A DNA stretch of 64,000 bases from Thermothelomyces thermophilus ATCC 42464 (taxonomy: Eukaryota; Ascomycota; Sordariomycetes; Sordariales; Chaetomiaceae): assembly GCF_000226095.1 (NCBI RefSeq), contig NC_016478.1, positions 672,001 to 736,000 of the forward strand, in the 5' to 3' direction. The notes under the pieces are model-generated. The model did not search any database, was not told where the DNA came from, and was given only the letters and a program-made list of their open reading frames with translations. Position 1 is the stretch's first letter. Every line of letters begins with the position of its first letter. Made by a program: the position numbers and the translations under genes. Of the stretch, positions 35,341-46,461 are shown one piece after another.

Positions 35341-37076
35341 TTTGACAGCATTACTGTGCAAGTCATTCTATTGTACTACCGCTGCAAGTACATACCTACT
35401 AAGTAGTGAGGTAATCAAGCCGCTTCGTCATTCAAGTTTGGCAAGCTGTCACCTTCTAAGAGGATATAGTACCAGGTACTTGCAATCTAGATTCCCGCTG
35501 CCCCCCTTTCCCGTTTACTTTTAGCGATGGGAGTCTTGTTTGCTCCAAGGACCGATAACCGGGCGAGCGGGGTCGATATCGCCCGAAAAGAGCGCGGCTG
35601 GGTAGGTATGTACATAGTTTCGTGTGTGACACTTCCACATAGCCGGCCATCTTGGTAGAATTTGATATGTACATATATCACAAACAGTCAATCTCGGGCG
35701 ACATGGCATTAGGCCCTGAGCGACGCGCCCTGCTGTTTACGATAACATCATCTATTCGCTGCAGGAGCCTACTACCATCTCACTGTCTCTCACGGGGCCA
35801 TTCTTCCCCGCCAAAAGAAGCGACTTTCTTCGGCAGGCTCACATTGAATACTTTCTTCTGGTTGCGCTCGGACTCGACACCCCGACACATCGAGAACACC
35901 GATTCTGCCCGTTTGGTGCCGGTTGCCAGGGCAAACAACGGCTGCGACCCCTCGGTCCCCCCTGCCCGAGCTCGAGGAGGTGTCAATACCGGCATCAGGG
36001 GACCAAGTCGACCAAATGACTCCCCGCTCACACAAACTCCAAGCGACAACGTCTCGTCAATCGGATGCCGCAGCCGTTAGTTAGCCAGTACTTTGAGCCA
36101 AACATCTGCGCTCACCCAACTGTGCACTATTCCACACCCCATCGCCCCGGTGACTAGTCCAAGTCCTCTCCGCCCAGGATATGAGAAAGGGAGCGTGCAC
36201 TGTGGCAGCCGGGTGGACTTGTCTGGACTCTCCCTGGCGCACCACACATGGAGTACTCGACCCTCTCCGTACTGTTACAGTCACGAGGAACGGTATGATT
36301 CCCGGCTCTGACTGGCTGCAGAGAGACGCAACAGATCTTCGCCGCCAAAAGGCAGATGTTGGAGTGGCCCTCGTTGCCCTCGCGATGTCTTGCGCCTGAT
36401 CGTGTAAGTCCAGTCGCGTACAAGGCTGCAGACTCGTGCGAGACGGCGGCCAACTGCGAGATCTCGGCGGTATGTCTCGCCGAGAAAAGAGCACGCGACA
36501 TGCCTGGGTTGTAAGACATCTGACTGAGACCGCGACGAACTCAATCTCGACTTTGAACGGACTCCTGTATGTATTGTACATACACTTCTGTCACATCAAC
36601 GGCGTCGGCCTATGAGCTCAGTGGCGCCCCCCAACATCTGTCCTGCTTGCCCTGCTGAGGGCGAAACGTATCATAACACATGAATGTGGATCGCGACTTT
36701 TTACGAAAACAGCTTGGAAGCTCTAACAGCCAATACATTACTGAGTTGTTTCCCATGTCTTACCTTACCTTAGGTAGCCCACGGGCTACACCTAGTACGG
36801 ACGGCACCCACGGCCACCCGCATCTTGCACCGCCCATCAGAACAGCTGTCCCATCACCTTGATCATGATCCAGTGCCCCGCACTCCCGTCTCTCATGACT
36901 CGTCCTTTGTGTACTCAAAATACCCAAACCCAAACACCAACCTTCGATAACATATACACCAGATTTAGCAGTTTAGCAGTCGACTGTTTGCACTCATCGT
37001 AAAGTTCACAAAGTCTAAGGCTCCCGGGACTCGGAGAACGGTCGCATTCCCCCAAGGACTCCTTTGTTTCCCCGGC
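35341..37076. other. Gene-free stretch downstream of the C2H2 gene
   Basis: No ORF here shows a recognisable domain, splice-joined continuation or sensible composition. The longest (36,081-36,581 minus) overlaps other-frame ORFs and has a random-looking product. A 7-bp inverted repeat with a 2-bp gap, GTAGCCC-AC-GGGCTAC, lies at 36,774-36,789. Confidence 0.5.
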
Positions 37077-38301
37077 TCACGAATCCGAGCTTGTTCGCTT
37101 CTTGTGCTTCGTGCCGTCCCCTCGTCGGCTTTCGTTCTTCATGATCTCCTCGTATTGCAACACCGCGCCGGCCGCAAATTGCACTCTCGGCTTGGAACCT
37201 GGATGTTCCCTCTGGATTCCGTGCAGCCTAATATGGGCTTTCAAGTTATCCCACCGGTTGGTTGTGTGCTTGCACCAGTCACAAGAGTACCGGGCCTGTC
37301 CGTGGACGCTAAGTCTCCGTGTCAACCCATGTCCAAACAAGGGAAGGCACAAAAAAAAAAAAAAGGAAAACGGAATGGAAAAAAAACAAGGCTCCGTGCC
37401 GCGATACTAACCTCTGAATGTGTCGCTTCATGTGTTCACTCCTGCGGTACATCTTGCCGCATCCTTCGATAGGACACTTGAAGGTGCTGGCCAGCTCAAC
37501 GCTATCCAGGGCAAAGCTGCCATCCGCCATCATGACCGTGCGGCACCTCGTTTCCTTCTTGGCCCGTGTCCGTGTCTTCGGTGAAGGGCACTGCTGCATC
37601 TGTTGTTGGAGCACAGTCGTCTTGTGGCGCACCTCGTCCGTCAATGCTCGCCTCCTTGCCTTCATAGAGGGAGTCCTCGGCGCCGTCGGTTCCGCTCCGT
37701 CCTGCTGCTCCATTGACGGACCTGACACGGCGAATTGTGTGGGAGAATGTGGCTCGAAGTTGACGGGACTGTCTGGTACCATCCAGTTGGACGTCGTCGT
37801 GCCGGAAAGGCGTTCGTACTGCACCAATACAGATGACCCTCCCAGGTGCGGATGTGTACTAAGCTGGGTGATAGCCAAGCCGCAGTCCATGGTTTGTGAA
37901 AAATACACCTGAGCAGTGCGTTCACTAAGCGGATGATTCTGACTATCGTACTTTGGCCATATGGGTGTGATGGGAATAGAAGGGCGAGTGAAGTCGGAGA
38001 TAGGGCCGGCCTTGGGCGTCATGGGAAGGTATATTGACGTAACACAAGATATGGGCGAAAGATCAAAGGGGACTGTGTCGATCGAGGAGGCAAAGGACGA
38101 GTAGTTAAAGTCGAGCGAAGACGAACATGGCGGAGTGGAACGGCCAGAGCTTGGAGTGTGAGGAGAGAAGCTTGAGAAGGTATGAGAGGAGTCGTCGACA
38201 CTGCCCAATGGCCATTCTGTTGGAAATCCAGTGAACTCGATGTTGGCATCGCTCCCGCGGTCGAAGGGATTTTTACATATCGATGGCCTAGTAAGCTCCA
38301 T
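37077..38301 (-). CDS. C2H2 zinc-finger transcription factor (two fingers)
   Basis: A likely nuclear DNA-binding regulator of 373 residues. Two exons: 38,301-37,412 and 37,308-37,077, with intron 37,309-37,411 (donor GTTAGT, acceptor ending TTAG). The join makes codon Ser297 and completes finger 1. Finger 1 has C276, C281, H294, H299; finger 2 has C306, C309, H322, H326. The N-terminal 270 residues are Ser/Pro/Thr-rich and probably activating or unstructured. A basic tail KHKKRTSSDS ends the protein. Two C-terminal fingers after a long low-complexity region recall fungal developmental regulators such as BrlA, but the similarity is too weak to name it. About 4 kb of gene-free DNA lies upstream, a common arrangement for regulators. 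The start ATG is the first in frame. Confidence 0.85.
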
Positions 38302-41300
38302 CTTGCATCATCCACGTCTCTTGCAGGTTGCGCAAGGCGTACAAGTGAAGACCGAGATGAAGACGCTGGTTCGCAATCGGGGGAGACAAGAGGGATGGAG
38401 AGACACGATAGAATAAATATTGGGGGTTATGAAAGAGATCGATCGTCAAGGTGTCGGCTGCTCCACAACCTCAGACAAGAGAGACGAGCCGGTTCTCCTA
38501 TGCAGAAACAAGCATGGCAATATACAAAAATTGAGGAATGTCGGCGGCTCAACTCGCCGAGAGGAACCATGCCGAGAGGAACCATGCCGAGAGGAACCAT
38601 GTCTAGGGCGAATCTCCTTTGGAAAGCCCCATCACACCGTAGTTCACATGGTATGACAGTACCCGGGGGATCTCCAGGGCAGCAGGAGATGTGGCCGTGC
38701 AAAGGTGGTGCGGCCGTGGTGAATGCATCCCAGCCCTGTCCGGACTACTGCGGCAGCGCCGCTCATGCAGGTCCCAAAATTAGGCCACGCCCACCGTCCC
38801 AACGTTGGACACCTTTAGCCACACGGCTTGGGGTGCCATACACATGGGCTGAGATGGGTGTGCCTGTCCCGAGTTCCCCCACCAGATAAAAATGGCTACG
38901 GTCGAAGCACACCGTTAAAGCAAACCTGGGGAGTTGGAGCGCAGCGCGACCAGGATCCTAGGCTTTTGCTCCGTCACAGAGACCTCGTGACAATAGGGAA
39001 GCAACGCCGTAGGATACGGACGATCGTGCCCCAAGTTTACAGCCGCACTCCGCCGCTCATGAACCTTTGGTCGAGAACCTGGAGTAGGCGGCGAGAATAC
39101 GCTTGAAGGAAAGGATCCGGATTGCTTCCTCGAGCAGCCGTGCGCCGAAGCAGCTCGCCATCGGCCTCCCAAGACACGAGAGAATAAAAGCTTGGGGTAG
39201 ACCACCCAGAGGTCTGATTGCCCGAGGCTTGGATTAGCAGAGGAACGTCCTTGCTCGGAGGACTCATTAGTAGCGTAGAGGTAATACTGAGGTTCTCTGC
39301 CCCCAGTATGTGGTGTATGCGGTGATCTCGGCCGTATGTCCGGGGCCGTGTGAAAAGAAAGAGAGTCCAACCGCCTCGGGTAGCTTTGATAGACCAATAA
39401 TATCTGTGTAGTTACTCGGTATGTACCTTAGGTACTGTACTAAGGGAACTCGACGAGATCGTCAACTCAGATCGGGCCGGTTCATGAATGGCAACGGAAG
39501 AGAAAGGGTGGAATAGAGGGCATAGCTGCCTAAGGTGCTGAGCCAGATTCAGCTTCTCGAGGGCAAGAGCTTGCCTGGCCCGCAATCGGGATCGGGGTCG
39601 CTACCCGAAGGAAAGCGCGGCACGGTTTGTTCGCTCACTGCACGCTCACAGTACGCAACGGGGACCCACTTACGATCTTGGGTCGGGGCTGAGACAAGGC
39701 GACAGGACCTTCCTGTCGCTAACAAGGGGTGGTCGCTTGGTGCGACGTTTGTGTACTGTACTGTACCCAACCTTATCTTGACGTCTACCGAACTTGGCAC
39801 TGTCCGGTATGCCGGCCAGGCACCCGTGGCGATGGGTTTCCAGGGAATTGGCACTCCTCAGACATCCGCTCCCCACCATCTTGATTTTCAAGGCCCTGCG
39901 CACTCGACAGATAGTACAGTGTGTACGGATGTACGGATTATGTATGTACCAGGAAGCCGGGGTGCGATTCGGTGCTGGGGTCTAGCAAACAAGCCTGTCT
40001 GGACCCTTTCTCGAATCATCGTCTACGTGCGCAGTACTCGGTACTACCGCCCACCTTCAAGCTGAATAGTTCGCTCCTCTATGGAGCACCAGATGATACT
40101 TTGGAACAATTTTCGGTCGGATTCTCACCATTTTGCATTGATACCCTTCTTGTGTGCTAGCTGTACCTTCGCGAGTGAGCCACTGCCAATAGTGCTTTCA
40201 GGTATAACTAGTTATTTCCCTACGGCTTTGTCTGTCTCGTACTGAATCCAATCCATCGAGGTCGGAGCTGCCTCTCGCAACTGTGCGCCATCATGGAGCC
40301 CATCACCGGCTGCATCAGTTCACGAGCACTCGAGAACATCGGCAGCAGTTTTATGTGAGCGAGAGTAGGGTTGCCAGATCTTCACTCTCCCGCCGCAAAG
40401 CAGCCAACGTCACAGCGATTTAAGCAAACACTTCATTATGCTCAACGGTGGGACCCAATGAACTAGAGCAGCGGCTTCCGTTGTCGACTGGGTTTCTAGC
40501 CGTCCACTTGTGCATCGATGTTGGCTCCTCGATGTGATTCAACGCTGCATCCCGAGCCCGCACTGCTGTTGTCGATGGTGGGTAGGTGTCTGCTTGGCTC
40601 CCCCGACTTGACAAGAGAGGGCAAGCGAGAACTGGAACCCCGCAATTGCCTGAAGTATGGTGCAAACAATCCCCAATCTGGCCTCGGACTTCGCCGGTCA
40701 GGCTCTCATTCGCCCTTTCCTTCCAGGGGAAGTACCCCTCGAACGCCGTGACCATGGAGGCGATCTTGGCTTACCGATAGCCTGGCTCCCCGGCTCGGCG
40801 ACCTCCCGGTACCGACTTAAACTCACATGCCCGAGGCCATTCGTGGTGGCAGTGCCCCTCACCGCTGTCGCGACACGGAAGCACTAGCGGACAACGACTC
40901 TCGCAATCTACACTCCTCGTCGAACAAGCAGTCCAACCAGATCGCGGATCGGGGAAACATCCACTGTCCTATTCATGGAAGCATCGGCGCCACCCAAACC
41001 ACCTCGAACAGTCGCTACTATCCTCCAGATCTAAAAAGCCTTTGAGGTACTACCCTGCCGCTTTGAAAGAGCTATGCGTAAGCAAACAGGGCAGTGGTAC
41101 AAGGACCAGGGTTGCTATTGTAAAACCGTAGCCGTGGGTGTCCTTTAACGCGGCGTTCATCGATTTCGATCCACCTAAAGAGCGTGTACATACATACGTT
41201 CAAAATGGTGACCATTCGCCTAGTGCGGAAATCGGATGCTACGATTGTTTTCCCTTACTATGACGGGAGCAGATGGCCCTGGCCAGATCCGGTTCAAACA

Positions 41301-42308
41301 CAGAACCAGAGCAGTATCAGAAATCGGTTTTTTCCAAATGGACGTTATCCTTTGCTGTTCCACCTCAACCGCCGACTTGGCCCGTCGTGGAGGCCACGTG
41401 GCTATCATCAGGTTCTTCAGCATAAACAAAGAGACTGTGTTTCAGGACCAGTGTGGTGAAACGGAAGTAGCAGCCGTAAGAAAGGAAGCAGTCCTGCGGG
41501 GGCCAAAAGCCCGGAGAGACACTCAAGAGACCGGCTTAATGCTCGGTGGAAAGACGGAGCGCTGGATGCGGTCCCGTACTGCAGCGTCTGCTTCACAGAC
41601 TGCGGCCTTGGACACGCCCCCGGGGTGACAGAGCCTCTCCCCCCCCCCCAAAAAAAAAAAAAAAGACACTCGCTCACTTCCCTTGACGCAGCTCCATTCG
41701 GCCCTTAGCCGGTCGTTATCGGGTCTTGCGGGGGGAAATACACACAACGCGCCCCCTACCTCCCCGCCCCCTCTCTTTTGGGCGGTGTCGTGGCTCACCA
41801 TATCAACCACCTGTGCCGCGGGAATCAACACCCCCGGCTTCAGCCTTATTATCACCAAGGAGTCCGAAACCCCGAGGGTTGGGGTGGGGGTATGTTAGAG
41901 TAGGGAACCAAAGTTCGCAACCATTCCGGACCCTACCAGATCCCGCAGCTGACTGACCCTCGCCGCAGGAGGTATGCGCGGCATGCGAGCAATGTTTCAA
42001 AGAGTTACTCCCTTCAGGCACGCCGCAGCCACATCACCCAAATGCGGAAGAGCCTAGTTATTTTGGGCGTGACGATTTGACGCCGTACCAAGTCATGGGG
42101 GGTCGTTGATGTCGAAGTCTTTCTTCCTGCACGTTACAGCCTCAAAAGTGGGACCAGCTGGGGGGCCATTGAACCGTAACAGATCTAGTGTAGCAGGCGC
42201 GGATAGTGTTTCTGGCTTTGAGGACTTCCTGAGCTGAGCACTTTTTGGCCCGGGACGGCCCGAATATGCTTCTCAGCTCTAGTTATTTCTAACAATAGGT
42301 TTGTTTGC
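38302..42308. promoter_or_regulatory. 4-kb gene-free region upstream of the C2H2 gene
   Basis: This lies upstream of the minus-strand C2H2 gene and downstream of eIF2B gamma. No convincing gene was found; the many short ORFs overlap in several frames and have no family features. It likely holds the promoter and leader of the C2H2 gene and the 3' UTR of eIF2B gamma. Visible items are a 15-bp triple repeat at 38,556-38,600 and a C-run/A-run at about 41,639-41,664. Confidence 0.45.
38556..38600 (-). repeat. 15-bp tandem repeat x3 carrying three in-frame ATGs
   Basis: GCCGAGAGGAACCAT is repeated exactly three times. On the strand of the C2H2 gene each unit reads ATGGTTCCTCTCGGC, that is Met-Val-Pro-Leu-Gly. 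An upstream ORF of 57 codons would run from 38,600 to 38,427, ending about 125 bp before the C2H2 start, if the leader extends this far. Confidence 0.8.
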
Positions 42309-44316
42309 CTACTCGTCTGAAACATCATCGTCGTCGTCTATCCCATGGTCGGCTTCAAAGGCGTCCAACTCCTGCTCGCTCGCCTCGAGGCCCGAGGAGG
42401 ACATGAACTTTTCTCCCTTTGCTTCGGCTGCAGCGTGAAATAGATGTTAGCGTTTGCGGCGCCGAAAAGGAACCGTGGAAACGGCATATCAACTAAACAT
42501 GGATGTAAGGCCAGGGAAGGAGATGAGGAAGTGGGGGTCGGGGTGGTGCGATGAAAGAGCAACAACGGATCAGAAGATAGAAGGGGTGAAGCGAAAAGAG
42601 TTGAAAAAACAATTGGGGACTGTAACTCACTCTTAGCCTCGACAAGCAGGTTCTCCTGCACCTCGCACTCGGTCAAGACACACCCCTCGCCGAGCTCGCT
42701 CCGCTTCCCCAGGATGCACTTGGTCAGCTTGCAGTTCTTGCCCACCACGACGCCGTCCATGAGCAGGCACTGCGACAGCTTGGCGCCCTCGCCGATCTGG
42801 CAGTTCGCGCCCACCACGCACTCCTTGATCGACGTCTTCTCCTGGACCGTCACGTTGTCCGCCACTAGACTGTCATGCTTGGTAATGGTCGTGCGTGGCT
42901 TCACGCCCTCGGGATAGGCGACCTTGCGGGCGTGCGCAAAAGGGGAGGCGGGCGCATCCGGAACCGTCTCTTCGAGCGAGGGGATCTTGGCCAGCTGGAG
43001 GGAGACTTGGAGTAGGAGCTGGGCCGTGTCGACGCGCCGAATGACCGGGGCTGAGGGATCCGTCGGGTGGAAGTAGGCCAGCATAGGCGGTACGGGAGCC
43101 TCGGCGGAAACGGCCTCGTCACCCGGGATGGAGTGGCCGTCGTCGCCGCTACCGTTCCTGACCGAGACGACCGGATTGGGTGCATCGGTGGCACGGGAAT
43201 CGAGTCCGAGGTTGTGTGTGCCGCTGCTAGGGTTGTGTCCGCCTGGGCTGGCCTGCCCGTCTGAGCCGCCCTTGGAAGGTCGCTGGAGAATGCTGTCGAG
43301 CCCGAGCCTGGTGGAGAGTCCTTTTTGCCAGCTTGCCTTGACCCACCAGCCGATGACGTCCTCTCCGATGGTCTCGAGCCGCTCGTTCTCCTTGATGAAC
43401 TGCATGACCCAGTGAGGGAAGATGTAAATGTGGGCATCGCGGTGGGTAGTCAGCATCTTGACGCGGGGATGTTGCCGAAGTAGCCCATGACGGACGGGGA
43501 ACCCTTTCTTTTCTTCCGTAAGATCCTTCAGAGAATCTGTCGGCATCGAGTAAACCACCTTCGCCATGTTTGGGAATAAAGAACCCTTGGGGGGTAGGAC
43601 CGAGGCCGGTGGCAGCGGGACTGTTGCTACAAAGTCTGTCTCCTCATCCTTGATGGGCGTCTCTGTCTTCGTCTGGTAATAGACACTAAGCCCGCCGCTC
43701 CTCGGCCCCCGCGACTGCGAATCGCCAACCAGGTCATCGAGGCTAGCTGACTTGACCATCCATGCCTGCAGCAACTTGTCCGCGCCCAGCTCGCAGACGA
43801 GATCGCAAGGGAGCACTAAGAAATCCGACGTCACAGTGGCCTGCAACTCTGGAAGGCGGAGGATCTCGGCCGTCCCGGTGTTTTGGTCCAAATCCTTTGG
43901 CGCTAACAGATCTGGCCGTGGGAAGGGGAGGCTAGTTAGAAAGGGGTTCGTCTTCAGGGCGGTGGTAATGGCCTCTGCCGCCGAAGGCGGGCAGACCAGA
44001 GTAATGTCTGTAAGAGGTTAGTAAATAACAACCAATAATGATCAGTGATGACCGGCGTCTATCCGGGGTAAAAAAAGTTGGGGGGGGGATGGAATATGAT
44101 CAGTCGCAACCAGGACATGACCGCAAGTCACTCACTTGTTATCCCTGCCCGGTAGCAGAACTCAAGCGGATACCAGACCATGGGCCTGTTGGCAATAGGG
44201 AGGAGGGCCTTTGGATTCTCATCGGGATTTGCTGTGAAGGTCGTGAATGAGCTACCCGGGCCACAAAGGATCAAGGCCTGAAGGCCCGGGGTCGCAATGC
44301 TGACTGCGTGGGGCAT
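42309..44316 (-). CDS. GCD1: Translation initiation factor eIF2B subunit gamma
   Basis: Catalytic-subcomplex partner in the eIF2B guanine-nucleotide exchange factor, which recharges eIF2 with GTP in the cytosol. 558 residues in three exons: 44,316-44,136, 44,007-42,631, 42,427-42,309; donors GTGAGT, acceptors CAG. The chosen start is ATG 44,316 (MPHAVSIATPG); the longer frame begins with TTG. The nucleotidyl-transferase-like N-terminus has LQALILCGPGSSF, then NPKALLPIANRPMVWYPLE. A low-complexity spacer lies in the middle. The left-handed beta-helix of hexapeptide repeats spans about residues 440-519 (IGEGAKL, VVGKNCKL, LGEGCVL). It ends in an acidic tail DDDDDVSDE. It is divergent from the Pex22-like gene across 744 bp. 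Confidence 0.95.
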
Positions 44317-45060
44317 CGCGACGAACTTTGTGCCCCGCAATCGTTGAATTTGGCCGTGTTCCCAGATGGCTTATCGGGTCCAAGAGATTTGAATTTGATG
44401 CTGCCACTGGTCCCAGATTGCGGTGGAATTATCTGTTCGTCGGTGTTGACTACTCCCGTACTCAGGGTTGTTGTTGTTCCTTAAACCCGCGCCGTAGTTT
44501 TCTCACTGACTGACTCACTGAAGGTGCCCCTCTACGTAGTAGTTCGAAACCCACATCCCACTTTCTCGAGGTTGAAGTGGCCCGTGCAGCATATGCAATT
44601 CAGGGAATCGGAAATCAGCCAGTGCAGTGTGGACGGGAAGCGGGGCATGCAAAACAAGGCGCGGTCAACCCCCTCCCCCCCTGCAGCATTCTCTTGGCAT
44701 CAGCTCTTGGGGTCGGTTTTCTTCGCTCGGCCAACCACCTGCCTCGGTCTTTGGGCCAGAAATGGAGGCTCGGCTCATGGCGAATTGGGGTCGCATCAAC
44801 AAGCCGAATCCCAGCCATCGGCAATCCCACCGCCCCTGCCCCCCCGGGACACCAGCCACATGATTTGAGATCTCCCTTGTAATGCTTTGCCTCGTGCTCT
44901 ATACGAAGTACCGAGAAGCTGAATCTTTTGACGAAAAAGCAAAGACTGGCCAACAACTGATCTTGAACTACCACGCGCTCTCGAGACTTCGGGCCCTTCC
45001 CGAACATCACAACACACTGCACAAGCTTCGGCAACGCGATGATCGATCTCTGCGCCGCCA
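44317..45060. promoter_or_regulatory. Divergent promoter region, eIF2B gamma / Pex22-like
   Basis: 744 bp between two start codons facing away from each other, so it must hold both promoters and 5' leaders. No TATA box or clear factor site stands out. The ORFs within it are short and unsupported. Confidence 0.6.
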
Positions 45061-46461
45061 ATGTCGCCGCCGTATGAGTCGTCCCGCCGCCGCGGGGTAT
45101 GGAGCCACTGGGTGCCCCTCGCCGTGACTATAACGGTTGCGACAATGGGCGTCGCCGCCTGGGTATGGAGCCAGCGCAAGGACGACGACCGCGGAGACGC
45201 CGAGCAAATTGCTGCCGAATATCAGGACCTTGATTACGACAATGCAGACTATGGTGATAACCCCCCTTACGGCGCCAGCAAGGACGGCCCGGACCCGAAG
45301 TCCACGGCAGTTGGCGGCGTGCAGCCACGCTCGGGCGATGCCGGCTACGGGCCAGGACAGCCGCCGGCCGAGTCGTCGAGCTCGTACTGGGCGGCATTGC
45401 GCCGCACCCCTAGTCCGCAGCAGTTCTTCGACAGTGCCAGGAGGACTGTCGCCGCCGGAGTGACCGCCGCGGGCGCGGCTGTGGGGAGCGCTCTCGCAGC
45501 CATCCGGGAGGAAGACAAGACGGCGTTTGCCGACCACGAGACTTGGTCGGAGGAGGCCGATGCCAAGCAGGAGAGGGCTGCCGGGCCGCCTCAGACCAAG
45601 GATACCGGCAAGCGCCGGAAGAAGGTGGCCATCGTTGTCTCGGCCGATAGCGGCCTGGGTGAGGTCGATGCCGACGTTTTCCACGAGCATGCTGTGAGTG
45701 CACCACCGGATCTACAACCCCCTTCCCCCCTTCCCCCCTTTCCCCTAGGGGCCCCGATAGTGTGCGCATGCTAATCACCAGCGCCAGTCTATCTTGTCCC
45801 ACATCCCGACCCAACTCGACCACTCGGTCATCAAGCTCTATGTGCTCATCTACGCGCCAAGCCTGAAGGACACCGCCCTGGACACGACTAGCAACCTGCC
45901 GCCCCCGTCGCTGAGCTCGTCGTTCTCCAACATTGACCATGCCCAGGCGCAAACCTCCGAGGAAGCTCGGAGCCCCCTGTGAGTGCTCCTCCCCTTTCGC
46001 CCCCCTTTTCTCTCCGGGCTAAAGTTCATTACGCTGACCGTCTTTGCAGTGCCGGCGCGTCATCTGCGGACCCTGCGTACCATGCGATCTACTCGCAGGC
46101 ACAGGCACTCGTCGAGAAGGACAGCATGATCTTGACCTTTACGTCGCCCAACGGCCACGCCCATATCCTCCGCCACATCCAGCCCGAGATTATCTACCTG
46201 CAGGAGTCGCTGTCCGGTGACAACGGCAGTGTGGTCACGAACCTGCAGTCCTGGCTGCGACACGACCTGGTTCTCGTGGTTGGCGCCGAGCGCGGTCACG
46301 GCGGGCTCGCAGATAGCGAGTCGGAGGCCGAGCAGCCGGACAAGGGGAAGGAGGTGTGGTGGCACAGAGAAGACCGGGTCGGCAGGGGCCGCGGAGTGGT
46401 GGTGGTCGACGGCATGAGGGTTCAGGATGACTGGGCGAGGAGGGTTTTGGGTAAGGAATAA
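45061..46461 (+). CDS. Pex22-like peroxin (membrane anchor for the Pex4 ubiquitin-conjugating enzyme)
   Basis: Pex22 family proteins hold Pex4 at the peroxisomal membrane for ubiquitination and recycling of the import receptor Pex5 (known). 411 residues, exons 45,061-45,693, 45,788-45,978 and 46,050-46,461; donors GTGAGT. One transmembrane segment lies at about residues 16-36 (WVPLAVTITVATMGVAAWVW), right after a basic N-terminus. A variable low-complexity linker follows to about residue 190. A Rossmann-like cytosolic domain starts at KKVAIVVSADSG and contains HIPTQLD, VIKLYVLIYAP, MILTFTSPNGH and WLRHDLVLVVG. The second exon has two possible acceptors six bases apart (45,781 or 45,787), adding Arg-Gln or not. 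Assignment rests on architecture and domain sequence. Confidence 0.83.

Noticed and set aside
35652-36581. ORFs of 142 and 166 residues on opposite strands
   Set aside because: Overlapping, random-looking composition, no domain, no splice-linked continuation. GC-rich DNA produces such open frames by chance.
39535-41045. Several ORFs of 70-176 residues upstream of the C2H2 gene
   Set aside because: They overlap in different frames on both strands, share no codon pattern with the true genes and show no family motif.
44538-44560. GTTCGAAAC as a possible tRNA B box
   Set aside because: No matching A box or cloverleaf arms upstream. No tRNA gene was found anywhere in the window by eye.
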